Notes under the pieces: generated by a model
The model's input: only the letters and a program-made list of their open reading frames with translations
Databases searched by the model: none
What the model was told of the DNA's origin: nothing
Program-made: the position numbers and the translations under genes
Part shown: in pieces, positions 26,746 through 36,197 of the stretch
Layout: each line of letters starts with the position of its first letter
Position numbering within the stretch: position 1 is the stretch's first letter
Assembly: GCF_016863115.1 (NCBI RefSeq)
Contig: NZ_BOOG01000043.1
Location: forward strand, 1 to 64,000
Direction: 5' to 3'
DNA from: Sphaerimonospora thailandensis
Lineage (GTDB): Bacteria; Actinomycetota; Actinomycetes; Streptosporangiales; Streptosporangiaceae
DNA: 64,000 bases

Positions 26746-29406
26746 ATGAACAAGACAGAGCGCGAACAGATCCGTCGCCTCGTGGCGGACTTCAAGCAGT
26801 GGGGTCAACGAGCCGCAGACGTGCAGGCCTGGCACCACACTGTCAAGGACGCCGCAAGCAGCGGCGAGCGCAATCTGCGCTCACGCAGCGTCGAGATCAT
26901 CCGGGCGGGTCAGGCCGCCTGGCGCGTAGTGCCGCTCCAGATGAACGACACTGGCATCGTCATGCGCCTGTGGGAGCGGGCGAACCTCCCGGTGACGACG
27001 GCCGGCGACCGTGCCTTGCTGCGGCTGCTCACCGAGGACGTGCCCCGCGCCATCGCTGAGGTCGGCCCCCTGCTCAGCGTGCGTCGTTTCTTCACCGGAT
27101 CGGCGAGGAAGCAGTCGGCGGACGCCGCGGGTGAGTCCCTGCGTCGTCACCACCTGGCGGTCACCGGGGCCGACGGACCCACACGTCTGGAGCAGCTCGG
27201 CTTCTTCACCGCGCCCGTCGACCCGGCACGGCTCGGGTTCGATGCACTGCTCGACCCGGCCCTTCGCTTCGACCTCATATCCAGGCGAACTGGCCCGGAG
27301 CCCGAGATCTTGGACCGGTCGGTCTTCGAGGGCCTGTCCGAGGCGCTGGCCGCCATCGCCAAGGTCGTCGCGAGCGAGGCCTCGTACCGCTCGGCTGCAC
27401 GCGATGCGGGCGAGAAGGTGCGACACGCCGAGGTTCAGCGGCTCCTGCAGGAGATGCCGGTGGATGCGTTGAAGGCCGCCACCCGCGACCGCCTCCGACT
27501 GGGTGCACTTTCCCAGGCGGGCATCGGCACCGTACAGGAGGTGCTGAACTGGGGTTGGTCCCTACAGACGCTTCCAGGCGTCGGGGAGACCTCGGCACGG
27601 CACATGCTCGGAGCCGCCCAGACGCTCTGGCAGACGACATACGACGAGATGCCCGTACGCATCGACATCAACAGCCGCCGCCCGGAGACCACCCATCTGC
27701 TGCGCCGCCTCGCCGAATGGGACTCGTGCCGTCAGACCCGAGGCGCATCAGCCGACCTTGAGCGTGCAGCCGAGCTCGCACCGTTGCGGACAGCCGTCAG
27801 AGGCGAGACGCGTCACCTTCTGGTGATTCCGACCAGAACGCTCGCAGCCGCAGGGCTCGTCGAGAGCATCCAGATCGTCAAGCGGCGAGCCGAACTGCTC
27901 GGCGCGTCGTCTGCTTCCGGCCCGAAGGGCGTCGGCTCGGACCCGTGGGACGACTTCCTCACCCGGCCTGCCGACTACTTCGCCATGCTCTCCGAGCTCG
28001 GTTTCATCACCGAGGACGAGAACGCGGTGCACGGGGATCTCCCGGAGGAGATCATCAAGGCGGTGCGCGACCAGGCGCTCAGCGGTGAACACCTGACCGC
28101 GTCACTGCGCGGCTATCAAAGCTTCGCGGCCCGCTTCGCCCTCGTGCAGCGCAAGGTCATCATCGGGGACGAGATGGGCCTCGGCAAGACCATCGAGGCC
28201 CTTGCCGTGCTCGCCCATCTGCGCAGCCGAGGTGAGACCCACTTCCTGGTGGTGTGCCCGGCCGCAGTCGTGACCAACTGGGTCCGCGAGGTGAGTAGCA
28301 AGTCGAAGCTGCGAGCGCACCGGGTCCACGGACCGGAGCGTGACCGCGCGGCCCGGACATGGGTACGCGATGGCGGGGTCGCCGTCACGACGTACGAGAC
28401 CCTGGCGTGGTGGGAGCCGGCCCTGAAGGAGCTCCCCGATCTGGCGTGCACCGTGGTCGACGAAGCCCACTACATCAAGAATCCGCAGGCACTGCGGACG
28501 ATCAGGACCAACGACCTCATCGCGCGCTCGGACCGCGCGATCCTCCTCACCGGCACGCCGCTGGAGAACAGGGTCGACGAGTTCCGCAATCTGGCGTCCT
28601 ATGTCCGCCCTGACCTCACCGTCGATGCCACGGATCTCTCGCCGAGGACGTTCCGGCGTCAGATCGCGCCGGCATACCTCCGCCGGAACCAGGAGGACGT
28701 GCTGACTGAGCTCCCGGAGCTCGTCGAGGTCGAGGAATGGTTGCCCATGTCCGCGGCGGACACCGCCCGTTACCGGGCCGCCGTCGGGCGTGGAAACTTT
28801 ATGGAGATGCGCCAGGCGGCCATGCTCCAAGGACCCAGGTCCGAGAAGGTGCAACGGCTGATCGAGATCGTCCGCGAGGCGGAGGAGAACCAGCGGCGGG
28901 TCATCGTGTTCTCCCACTTCAGGGAAGTACTGGACATGGTTGCCCGGTCGCTGCCGGGGCCCGTGTTCGGGCCGTTGACGGGGTCGGTGCCGGCGAGCCA
29001 ACGACAGCAGATGGTGGACCGGTTCTCGTTGGCCAGGCACGGTGCCGTGCTGGTTGCCCAGATCGTGGCCGGCGGCGTCGGGCTCAACATCCAGTCCGCT
29101 TCCGTCGTCGTCATTTGTGAGCCTCAGCTCAAGCCCACCACCGAGGCCCAGGCCATCGCCCGCGCCCACCGGATGGGCCAGGTGCAGTCGGTGCAGGTCC
29201 ACCGGTTGCTGTCCGAAGACAGCGTCGATCAACGAATCGTCGAACTGCTGGCCGGCAAGAAGCGGCTGTTCGACGACTTCGCCCGGGTCAGCGACATGGC
29301 TGACTCCACCCCGGAGGCGGTGGACCTGTCCGAGGCCGAACTCGTCCGAGAGGTCGTAGCCGCGGAGCGCCAACGCCTCGCCGAGCGTGCCTCTGTTGAG
29401 GCCTAA
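26746..29406 (+). CDS. SNF2-family helicase with N-terminal HhH region
   Basis: 886 aa. The N-terminal 450 residues contain a helix-hairpin-helix pair (SQAGIGTVQEVLNWG, LQTLPGVGETSARHML). The ATPase part starts near residue 465: VIIGDEMGLGKTIEALAVL (Walker A), CTVVDEAHYIKN (DEAH), ILLTGTPLENR (motif III), VIVFSHFREVL, and TEAQAIARAHRMGQVQSV (motif VI). It is divergent from the DrmD-like gene with 161 bp between starts, so both may share a promoter region. It is probably a DNA-translocating component of a former defence locus. Function is otherwise unknown. Confidence 0.85.
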   Translation: MNKTEREQIRRLVADFKQWGQRAADVQAWHHTVKDAASSGERNLRSRSVEIIRAGQAAWRVVPLQMNDTGIVMRLWERANLPVTTAGDRALLRLLTEDVPRAIAEVGPLLSVRRFFTGSARKQSADAAGESLRRHHLAVTGADGPTRLEQLGFFTAPVDPARLGFDALLDPALRFDLISRRTGPEPEILDRSVFEGLSEALAAIAKVVASEASYRSAARDAGEKVRHAEVQRLLQEMPVDALKAATRDRLRLGALSQAGIGTVQEVLNWGWSLQTLPGVGETSARHMLGAAQTLWQTTYDEMPVRIDINSRRPETTHLLRRLAEWDSCRQTRGASADLERAAELAPLRTAVRGETRHLLVIPTRTLAAAGLVESIQIVKRRAELLGASSASGPKGVGSDPWDDFLTRPADYFAMLSELGFITEDENAVHGDLPEEIIKAVRDQALSGEHLTASLRGYQSFAARFALVQRKVIIGDEMGLGKTIEALAVLAHLRSRGETHFLVVCPAAVVTNWVREVSSKSKLRAHRVHGPERDRAARTWVRDGGVAVTTYETLAWWEPALKELPDLACTVVDEAHYIKNPQALRTIRTNDLIARSDRAILLTGTPLENRVDEFRNLASYVRPDLTVDATDLSPRTFRRQIAPAYLRRNQEDVLTELPELVEVEEWLPMSAADTARYRAAVGRGNFMEMRQAAMLQGPRSEKVQRLIEIVREAEENQRRVIVFSHFREVLDMVARSLPGPVFGPLTGSVPASQRQQMVDRFSLARHGAVLVAQIVAGGVGLNIQSASVVVICEPQLKPTTEAQAIARAHRMGQVQSVQVHRLLSEDSVDQRIVELLAGKKRLFDDFARVSDMADSTPEAVDLSEAELVREVVAAERQRLAERASVEA

Positions 29407-29641
29407 TCCTGGCCCGTGTACTGGTGTGAATTGAAATCACAGCAACATTGACTAGAAGTCCTATTCATCGCTAGTCTTCTGGCAGGTCATGAGTTCCAGT
29501 GACAAGCCCCGGCTTGCTGGACGGCATCCCGCGCGCCGCGGGTGCCCCGGGTGACGACCTGCTCCACGCGGAGTGCGTGGAGAACGGCGGATCACCGGGG
29601 TGCGGCACTACCGGGGTCCCAGGCTCCGGAGGAACACATCC

Positions 29642-30937
29642 ATGCCCGAAGACGGCATCATCACCGACCTGCCTCAGCGCATCGTAGGCATCCTGGACAT
29701 CGAACCTGAGTGGACCGTCCAGGAGGACGGCATGCTCGGCTTCGTCCCCGGAGAGATCGGCGTCCTGCTGGCCGTGGAGGAGGACGCCGACGACGGGCCG
29801 GCGGTGCTGCGCGTGGAGGCCCGGCTGGCCCGGCACGCCCCCGACGGCCCGGAGACGTGGAAGTTCTGCGACCTCCTCAACAACCTGTCGCTGTTCGGCT
29901 CACTGGGCGGGCGGTGGGTGCACGATCCGGCCACCGGTGTGGTCGCGCTCGTCGCCGATCTGGCCGTGCCCGCCGAGGCCGAGCTGGTCGAGCCGTACGC
30001 CGAGTTCGTCGCGCTGCTGACCTGCCGCGCGGAGATCGCCGCGTTCAACTCCATCCCGCAGAAGGACCTCGGCGCGGGCAAGGCGCTCACACTGCTGCAC
30101 GGGCGGCGCCGTACCGTCGCCCATCCGCTGCTGGACCGGCTGAGTGAGGCCCGCCGCGCCGGCGCCGATCCCGCGCCGGTGCGCGCGGTGGCCGAGCTGG
30201 CCCGGCAGCGCCTCGCCGAACGGCTCGCCACCTGGTCAGCGCCCCGATGGTTCTCTGCCCCCGTGGACTGGTTCGAGCTGTGGAGCGGCTACGGCACGGT
30301 GCTGGGGATCGACGAGGTCGAAAACCCCGAGCTGGGCTGGGGCATCATGATCGGCGCCTCGTTCCTGCCTGAGGCCAAGCGGCAGGCCTTGATCGCCGAG
30401 GGCACGCTGCCGGACATCCCCGGTTTCGCCACCGACCCGCACACGCTGACAACGCTCAACCGGGACGCCGCCACCCTCGGCGGTACGGCACCCGGATGCT
30501 GGACCGTCGGCAGCCGCGACAACACCGTGCACCGTCTGTTCCTCCCCGCAGCCTTGCTCGCCACGGCGACACCGCAGACCGCGGCGCTGTTGGTCGAGCA
30601 ACTCGCCTGGCAGACCGCCGACCAGTTCCACGCCGGCTTCCGCTATCGCGCTGAGGGCGTGCGCGTGCTGGCGGCCCCGGAATGGCTGGGCGATGAGGAA
30701 GCCGACGTGATCGCCCGGCGTGAGCCCTACAACGACGGCCCCCGGCCCCGCAACCCACACGCGGTCTGTCATTTCGAGGACGCGCTCGGCCGCGTCTGCG
30801 GCATCAACGCCGACTCGCTGGCCCTGTGGGAGTCCCGCCTGACCGACGACGACCGCGCCACCCCCGGCGTCCTGGACTTCCCCCGCATCACCAGCGGCTA
30901 CATCGTCGGCGGCGCCTCCCACCGCCGCCGCACCTGA
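29642..30937 (+). CDS. hypothetical protein, YbjN-like N-terminal fold possible
   Basis: 431 aa from ATG 29642, with GGAGG 10 bases upstream. The N-terminal 130 residues (VEARLARHAPDGPETWKFCD, LLNNLSLFGSLGGRWVHD) have the alternation seen in YbjN/type-III-chaperone-like proteins; this is a weak call. The C-terminal part (residues 210-430) is a second domain with a conserved-looking DWFELWSGYGTVLGIDEVEN. No TM or signal is seen. It begins a same-strand group of four genes (to 34584) that share acidic, Trp-rich character. Confidence 0.6.
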   Translation: MPEDGIITDLPQRIVGILDIEPEWTVQEDGMLGFVPGEIGVLLAVEEDADDGPAVLRVEARLARHAPDGPETWKFCDLLNNLSLFGSLGGRWVHDPATGVVALVADLAVPAEAELVEPYAEFVALLTCRAEIAAFNSIPQKDLGAGKALTLLHGRRRTVAHPLLDRLSEARRAGADPAPVRAVAELARQRLAERLATWSAPRWFSAPVDWFELWSGYGTVLGIDEVENPELGWGIMIGASFLPEAKRQALIAEGTLPDIPGFATDPHTLTTLNRDAATLGGTAPGCWTVGSRDNTVHRLFLPAALLATATPQTAALLVEQLAWQTADQFHAGFRYRAEGVRVLAAPEWLGDEEADVIARREPYNDGPRPRNPHAVCHFEDALGRVCGINADSLALWESRLTDDDRATPGVLDFPRITSGYIVGGASHRRRT

Positions 30938-30991
30938 CCACCCTTGGGCACTCCCCCGAGCATCCCCCGATCCCTCGCGCAAGGAACATCG

Positions 30992-32305
30992 ATGACGACC
31001 ATTCGCATCCGGATCGACGACCAGTGGATCACGGTGATCTCCGCCGGCATCGGCACCATCGCGGGAGAACGGCCCGCACCCACCGAAACTCCCATCCACA
31101 TCATCGGCGGCACCGGCCCGGACGGTTCCTGGGCGGCCGAGTACGGCAGGCCGGACGGCCCCGCGATCCCGGCATACGCGGTCACCGGGTTGACCCACGA
31201 GGAGGCCTGCGAGCTGGGGCGGACGTCCGGCCAGGAGATCGTCTACGCCTGGAGCTACAACTGTCTGGCCGTGTTCTCCTGCGCCGACGGCTCCTGCTCC
31301 CTGACCGGCTGGCGGTCGGGCACATTCGCTGAACAGCCCGCCGGGCACGAACCCGCCACAGCTGTCAACGGCGAGCGGGAACCGGCGCCGTCGGCCGAGC
31401 GGGAGCCCGAGAAGCCGGCTGCCGCCCAGCCTCTGCCCACGCCCCCGACTTCCACGCCCCGGCCCGCTGCTCCGCCCAGGCCGCAACGGCTCGTCGCGGA
31501 CTGTCTGTACCCAAGCCGGCCGCTCGGTGAGACCGAGGACGTCCTGCTCGGCGTCCGCGCCTGGCGCATGTTCGGCAGGAGGATCTCCCGGGTGCTGCAC
31601 GTACGGGACGGGAGGCTGGAACTGCTCAGCCGCCACGGCAAGGACCCGGTGGAGACGGTCGACCTCGGCCCGGTCCCCGACGATGCCCTGGCCACCGCGC
31701 TTGCCCGGGTGCCGGATCTGCTGACCTTCCCCTCCGAGGCCGCGGTGGAGATCGAGTGCCCTGACGAGGACGCCGAGCGGGTCTCCGGCCTCGTCACTCC
31801 GATCTTCGACGAGTTCTACACCGTGGAGGACCTGTACGAGTACGACGACGACTGGGATGACGAGGAGTGGGACAAGGAGGACTGGAACGACTACCGTGCG
31901 GGGCGCGACCGCGCCTGGCCGCGTGAGGACGAGCGGACCTACGGCTGGTACGACGGGCTGACCGCCGTCCGGATCCACATCAACGGCATCCTGCACCTGG
32001 CCGCCGAGGTGGACGATCGATGGATCCTCGTCCCGATGGACCCGCACCGGGAGTTCCCTCCCTTGCCCATGCCCGCCCACCACTACACCGAGGACTCCTA
32101 CGGCTTCGACGGCGGCTCCCCCATCAACAACAGCCATTGGTGGACCGGGTCGGGCAACATCCGCGGCGATCTCCACATCGCCTGGGCCGCCTGGGACGAG
32201 GGCGGCGAGGTCCTCATCGCCCGCTGCGACAGGCAGGAGTTCGAGCGCCGCGTGTACGCCTGGGGCTACCTGGACCGCCCGGACGAGGGCGTGATCGAGG
32301 AATGA
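30992..32305 (+). CDS. acidic hypothetical protein, paralogue of next gene
   Basis: 437 aa from ATG 30992 (AAGGA upstream). Domain layout: residues 1-115 a beta-rich domain (WAAEYGRPDGPAIPAYAVTG), 120-165 a Pro/Glu/Ala-rich linker, 170-437 a domain with ALARVPDLLTFPSEAAVEIE, an Asp/Glu-Tyr-Trp cluster (DDDWDDEEWDKEDW), and VRIHINGILHLAAEVDDRWI. The last domain has a clear counterpart in the following gene. Its 3' end overlaps the next start by 4 bp (ATGA). No known family. Confidence 0.65.
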   Translation: MTTIRIRIDDQWITVISAGIGTIAGERPAPTETPIHIIGGTGPDGSWAAEYGRPDGPAIPAYAVTGLTHEEACELGRTSGQEIVYAWSYNCLAVFSCADGSCSLTGWRSGTFAEQPAGHEPATAVNGEREPAPSAEREPEKPAAAQPLPTPPTSTPRPAAPPRPQRLVADCLYPSRPLGETEDVLLGVRAWRMFGRRISRVLHVRDGRLELLSRHGKDPVETVDLGPVPDDALATALARVPDLLTFPSEAAVEIECPDEDAERVSGLVTPIFDEFYTVEDLYEYDDDWDDEEWDKEDWNDYRAGRDRAWPREDERTYGWYDGLTAVRIHINGILHLAAEVDDRWILVPMDPHREFPPLPMPAHHYTEDSYGFDGGSPINNSHWWTGSGNIRGDLHIAWAAWDEGGEVLIARCDRQEFERRVYAWGYLDRPDEGVIEE

Positions 32306-34065
32306 CGGATCCGGACGGCGAAGGGTCGATCACGATGGACATCACCGAGGCCGGAAGGCTCTTTCCAACGGCGGAGATCGCCCCCGACGGCGAAAGCGGC
32401 AACGGCCAGGCCTTCGACGCGTGGCTCGGCGAGGGAGCCGACGTGGCCTTCTACCGGGCTCTCGACGGCCGCCTGCTCGCCCGCCAGGCCCGCCGTGCTC
32501 ACCCGCCCTCGACCAAGCTCTTCAGCGACAGGTACGACTCCGCCCAACTGATCGGCGTGTTTCTCAACCCCAACCCCCTCCCCGAGGCGGAGGAACCGGA
32601 GGACCCGTCCGAAGACCCGGACGACCTGGTCGATGACGACGAACCTGAGCTCGGCGATGACGATGAGGACGCAGATCAGGACAACATGGGCGATCTCGTC
32701 GACGCTTTCGCCGTCAGATGGAGTGCCGAAGAGTGCCCTTGGCCGGCCGTACAGACCCTCAACGCACGGCGCGCTCGGCAGTTCCTGCTTGCCGCGATCA
32801 AATCCTCCGGAAGTGAACGTGGCGGGTCCGGCTTCTACAACGCCCTCCTGATGCGTGATCACCGCCTCGCCTTCTATGCCCGGACCGTTTACCGTCCCCG
32901 TGCCTCCCTCGGGTTCTATCCCGGGCCCGAAATGCCCCAGCGGGAGGTGATGTGCCGCCACTACGGTGGCCCCACACCGCGCCTGCTGCCCGCCGTGCCG
33001 CCGGAAATCCTCGAAGATCTGTGCGATGAGCCGTGGCAACTGGTCGCGACCTACCAGGATCGGGAATATGTGCACTCGACCATGTTCGGCTGGAACTGGA
33101 AGGAACAGGTGTCCACCCTGCCTCTGGAGTCATTGCTCACGGTCCACGTCTCCGGCAACGGCGAGTACGGAATGCACATCGAAAACGAGATTCTGAAGCT
33201 GGTCCGGGTCGGGGAGGACGGCACCGAGAGCGTCACCGACCTGGGCAGACTCGGCTCGGGCGACGACCCGCTGGCCCTCGCCCTCCGGGCCGTCCCCGAC
33301 CTGCTCACGTTCGACCCGCACACGGCGATCGACATCACCACCGACACCCCATACAAGCTGGCCGACGCCATCCGCCTCAGCACCGACCCCGACCGCGACG
33401 AGATGATCGACTTCATGAACCGGGACGGCAGCGACTTCCTCGAGGGCTACGAAGAAGGGATCGTCAGCTACTTCGACAACCTCGTGCCCCTCCGGCTTCG
33501 CATCAACGGCCTCATCCACTTCGCCGCCAGACTCGACGACGGCTGGGCACTCATCCCCGTGCACCACCCATACAGCCTCCCCGCCCCGGTGCTGAACCGC
33601 ACGTTCCTGTCGATCGAGTACCACTTCGACGCCGGCGGCTACTCCAGCGGCGGAGGTCTCGAGACCATCGGGGAGATCCGCCCTGGTCTCAACGTCCGCT
33701 GGGAGGACTTCCAGGACGAGATGTGGAACCGGTCCCTGACCCTGTCCCGCGGTGACCTGGCGACCTTCGCCGCCGAACAACTGGGCGAGATCAGGTTCGG
33801 CCACCACATCCTCGACTCCCTGCTCGGCACCGAAGACGACCTCTCCGAGACGGAACTCACGGAAGGCGACGGCGAGGACGACACCTATGAAGAAGAGATC
33901 GTGGTGGCGGCTTGCTACGACGAGCGGTACTACGACTTCCACGCCCCCGAGATCGGGTTCGAGCCGCGCAACGAGGAAGGACTCCGCTTCCTCAACGCCC
34001 TACTCCGGCAATACTCCGAAGGGTCCGACACGGCGGCGCGCATCCGGGCTGTGCTCGGCTACTGA
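32302..34065 (+). CDS. acidic hypothetical protein, paralogue of previous gene
   Basis: 587 aa from ATG 32302, coupled to the previous gene. An acidic low-complexity segment (residues 92-124) separates an N-terminal domain from a middle domain. The C-terminal half repeats the pattern of the upstream protein: LALALRAVPDLLTFDPHTAI, then LRLRINGLIHFAARLDDGWA, then a (S/T)-x-(E/D)-Y-x-F-D-(A/G)-G block. The two genes therefore arose by duplication. Function unknown; candidates are immunity-type or surface-associated proteins. Confidence 0.65.
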   Translation: MTDPDGEGSITMDITEAGRLFPTAEIAPDGESGNGQAFDAWLGEGADVAFYRALDGRLLARQARRAHPPSTKLFSDRYDSAQLIGVFLNPNPLPEAEEPEDPSEDPDDLVDDDEPELGDDDEDADQDNMGDLVDAFAVRWSAEECPWPAVQTLNARRARQFLLAAIKSSGSERGGSGFYNALLMRDHRLAFYARTVYRPRASLGFYPGPEMPQREVMCRHYGGPTPRLLPAVPPEILEDLCDEPWQLVATYQDREYVHSTMFGWNWKEQVSTLPLESLLTVHVSGNGEYGMHIENEILKLVRVGEDGTESVTDLGRLGSGDDPLALALRAVPDLLTFDPHTAIDITTDTPYKLADAIRLSTDPDRDEMIDFMNRDGSDFLEGYEEGIVSYFDNLVPLRLRINGLIHFAARLDDGWALIPVHHPYSLPAPVLNRTFLSIEYHFDAGGYSSGGGLETIGEIRPGLNVRWEDFQDEMWNRSLTLSRGDLATFAAEQLGEIRFGHHILDSLLGTEDDLSETELTEGDGEDDTYEEEIVVAACYDERYYDFHAPEIGFEPRNEEGLRFLNALLRQYSEGSDTAARIRAVLGY

Positions 34066-34106
34066 TCATCGCCCCGTACAGCCCCTACCAAGAAGGCCAG
34101 AAGAAC

Positions 34107-34584
34107 ATGCCTGAACTGGCCGGCGCACCCCGCCGTACCGCGGCGGAGATCCTCGCCATCTGGCCGTCCGCCACCGTGACCGTTGACCCCAGCTACTACG
34201 GCGGCCCGTTGTTCATGGTGCTGAAGGAGTGGGAGGACAGCCTGCCTGCCGAACCTTCAGCTCCGACGGCCGATGACCTGGACGACGGCTTCAATGAGGA
34301 GGATTGGTACGCCTACAAGTACAACGAACGGCGCATCCCCTTGCACCTGGCCACCGACGAGTGCCACCGACGAGTGGGTGCCGGTCGAGATCGCCGAACG
34401 CTTCGGCGTCCCCGGCGGCGGATACGGGATCGACTACTGGCCTGGTCGTTCGACGGTGCTTGCCACCTCTTATCAGAGCGCTGTGTCAGCGAAACAGCTC
34501 GAGCCTGTCTCGTGCACGCTGCCTGTCTTCGTCCCTGAAGAGATCCGCGAACTCGTCTTTCAAGACAGAAGGTCGCGTAGTTAA
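34107..34584 (+). pseudogene. hypothetical gene broken by a 13-bp tandem duplication
   Basis: ATG 34107 opens a frame (AAEILAIWPSATVTVDPSYY) that runs well to ...HLATDE and then becomes Arg-rich. The 13-bp unit CCACCGACGAGTG occurs twice in a row (34351-34363 and 34364-34376). Removing one copy joins the frame to DEWVPVEIAERFGVPGGGYG in the next frame, which is the natural continuation. The end (after about 34470) may already be foreign DNA at the IS4 remnant. Confidence 0.65.
34351..34376. repeat. 13-bp perfect tandem duplication
   Basis: Two adjacent copies of CCACCGACGAGTG. The extra copy shifts the frame of the gene at 34107 by +1. Confidence 0.9.
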
Positions 34585-34639
34585 GGATCTCGGGCGCATG
34601 GCAAGCGGTTCGTGAGTACGGCGGGACCAGTGGAAAAGA

Positions 34640-34888
34640 GGAACGGGACCTCTGGTAAAAGGGTGATCGACCAAGATCTTCCCGAGCCCCGAGGTCCCGT
34701 TGCGTACTGATTCTGCCACCACCACGACGCTCACCCGCACCCTCACGGTTGCCGGTGGCGTCTTCGCGCCCGGCCATCTGGGAGAACTGACCCAGCACCT
34801 GCCGTTCGAGCTGGTGGATGCGGTGCTGGAGGACGCCGGGAAGATCCAGCGGCGGTTGCGGAACCTGCCCTCACGCGTCGGGGTCTAC
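34640..34888 (+). mobile_element. IS4-family element: left end and transposase N-terminus
   Basis: From TTG 34700 the frame reads GGVFAPGHLGELTQHLPFEL, then VDAVLEDAGKIQRRLRNLPS and RVGVY, which is the N-terminus of the same IS4 transposase type as at 20.5-21.8 kb. It stops at VGVY and is followed by unrelated DNA. Upstream, AACGGGACCTC (about 34642) and GAGGTCCCGTT (about 34691) form an 11-bp inverted repeat in the leader, as is usual for these elements. Confidence 0.7.
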
Positions 34889-34892
34889 GTCA

Positions 34893-35110
34893 GACCGGTG
34901 CGGCGGCGGCGAGCAGTGTCTCAATCTCGGTGCACGGAGATCGACGTGCTCGTGTCCTCCCACCATATGGACAGGGCCGCGGCAGCCATGGCGAATCGCA
35001 GTGCCCGCTCGAGTTCGAGTCCCTCAGGCCTGGGCCACGGCCAGCGCGCCCACGAACGCGCCCCCGCCGCCGTCGGGTTCCACCACTCGTATACCAACAG
35101 GGCCGACAAC
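34893..35110 (-). pseudogene. PfkB-family sugar kinase, C-terminal remnant
   Basis: Joining the minus-strand frames gives a TAAGA-type anion-hole region, then EGLELERALRFAMAAAALS, then GTSTSIS and EIETLLAAAAPV. This is the end of ribokinase-like (PfkB) proteins. Several frameshifts and loss of the catalytic GAGD Asp show that it is dead. It adjoins the IS4 N-terminal remnant, so the IS inserted in or next to it. Confidence 0.5.
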
Positions 35111-35485
35111 TGGAGTCGCCTGTCAACACGGGTGGACCCCGAAGGGCCACATGCGGCTTGTCAGGAGCATTCGCGCAGGTCGGTGCCGCAAGGCAGCCCC
35201 GTCCATGCCGAAACTGACAGCAGGCCACGGGAGACACTTGCTGCAGTTTCAGTCTTCTCCCGAGACGCAAGCCACCCCGTACGATCCAGAGTCGATGCTC
35301 TGACCAGCGGGAATGTCTGATCACTCCGAACTGGACCCGTTGGGACGTAGCCGGCTAGTAGCGATCCGCTCAGCTCAAGGAGTTGGCTTGGGTTGGCATC
35401 GAAGAGTTCCGGAAACTACGCTCCTCCTGCGAGGAAAGAGTGCTGTAATTTCCTGGAGCTACTGATGCGCACGGAGGGTGGGCAA
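35111..35485. other. stretch between the IS/kinase remnants and queC
   Basis: No gene is supported. The last 150 bases hold the queC leader. AGGAAA (about 35431) and TTTCCT (about 35450) could form a small hairpin just before the queC RBS. A promoter must lie here because queC is the first gene of the operon, but no clear -35/-10 pair can be picked out. Confidence 0.35.
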
Positions 35486-36190
35486 GTGACTACGAACAAG
35501 CCTAAGGCTGTGGTGCTGTTGAGCGGCGGCCTTGACTCGACCACGGTCCTGGCGATCGCGCGGGATGAGGGGTACGAGACGTACGCCCTCAGTTTCCGAT
35601 ACGGTCAGCGACACACCGAGGAACTCGAGGCTGCGAAGAAGATCGCTGTTGAGTTGGGCGCTGCCAAGCACGTGATCGCCGACATCAACCTCGCCGTCTT
35701 TGGAGGCTCGGCTCTCACGGACGATTCGCTCGCGGTCCCTCATTATGAGAGCGTAGACGATCTGGGCGAGGAAATTCCGATCACATACGTACCCGCCCGA
35801 AACACCGTCTTCCTGTCTTTCGCGCTGGCTTGGGCAGAGACCCTTGGCTCTTCGGACGTTTTCATTGGGGTGAACGCTCTGGACTACAGCGGGTACCCGG
35901 ACTGTCGTCCCGAGTACATCGAGGCCTACGAACGTATGGCCAACCTCGCGACCAAGGCAGGTGTGGAGGGCACGCAGCAACTCAAGATCCACACTCCTCT
36001 GATCCAACTCACCAAGGCCCAGACGATTCAGCGTGGGTTGGAGCTGGGCGTCGACTACTCCTGGACGCACAGTTGCTACGACCCGATCGACGGCCACGCC
36101 TGCGGGACTTGCGACTCCTGCCTTCTTCGTGGGCGGGGTTTTGTCGAACTGGGTTTGGTCGACCCCTCCGTCACCTCAGCGAAAGCGTAA
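35486..36190 (+). CDS. queC: 7-cyano-7-deazaguanine (preQ0) synthase QueC
   Basis: 234 aa from GTG 35486, with GGAGGG 8 bases upstream; earlier ATGs at 35393 and 35465 give a poor N-terminus. The ATP-pyrophosphatase motif [10 protein letters not shown] lies near residue 12. The zinc site is the C-terminal Cys cluster in [20 protein letters not shown]. QueC converts 7-carboxy-7-deazaguanine to preQ0 using ATP and ammonia. First gene of the four-gene preQ0 module. In this operon preQ0 is the precursor of modified DNA bases rather than, or as well as, tRNA queuosine. Confidence 0.95.
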   Translation: MTTNKPKAVVLLSGGLDSTTVLAIARDEGYETYALSFRYGQRHTEELEAAKKIAVELGAAKHVIADINLAVFGGSALTDDSLAVPHYESVDDLGEEIPITYVPARNTVFLSFALAWAETLGSSDVFIGVNALDYSGYPDCRPEYIEAYERMANLATKAGVEGTQQLKIHTPLIQLTKAQTIQRGLELGVDYSWTHSCYDPIDGHACGTCDSCLLRGRGFVELGLVDPSVTSAKA

Positions 36191-36197
36191 TGCGGTC

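Noticed and set aside
23157-34584. A DISARM system
   Set aside because: Only a DrmD-like helicase (frameshifted) is present. No drmA, drmB, drmC or drmMI/MII methylase was found beside it.
35400-35485. A preQ1-type riboswitch before queC
   Set aside because: Only a weak 6-bp hairpin is visible and there is no recognisable preQ1 aptamer core.
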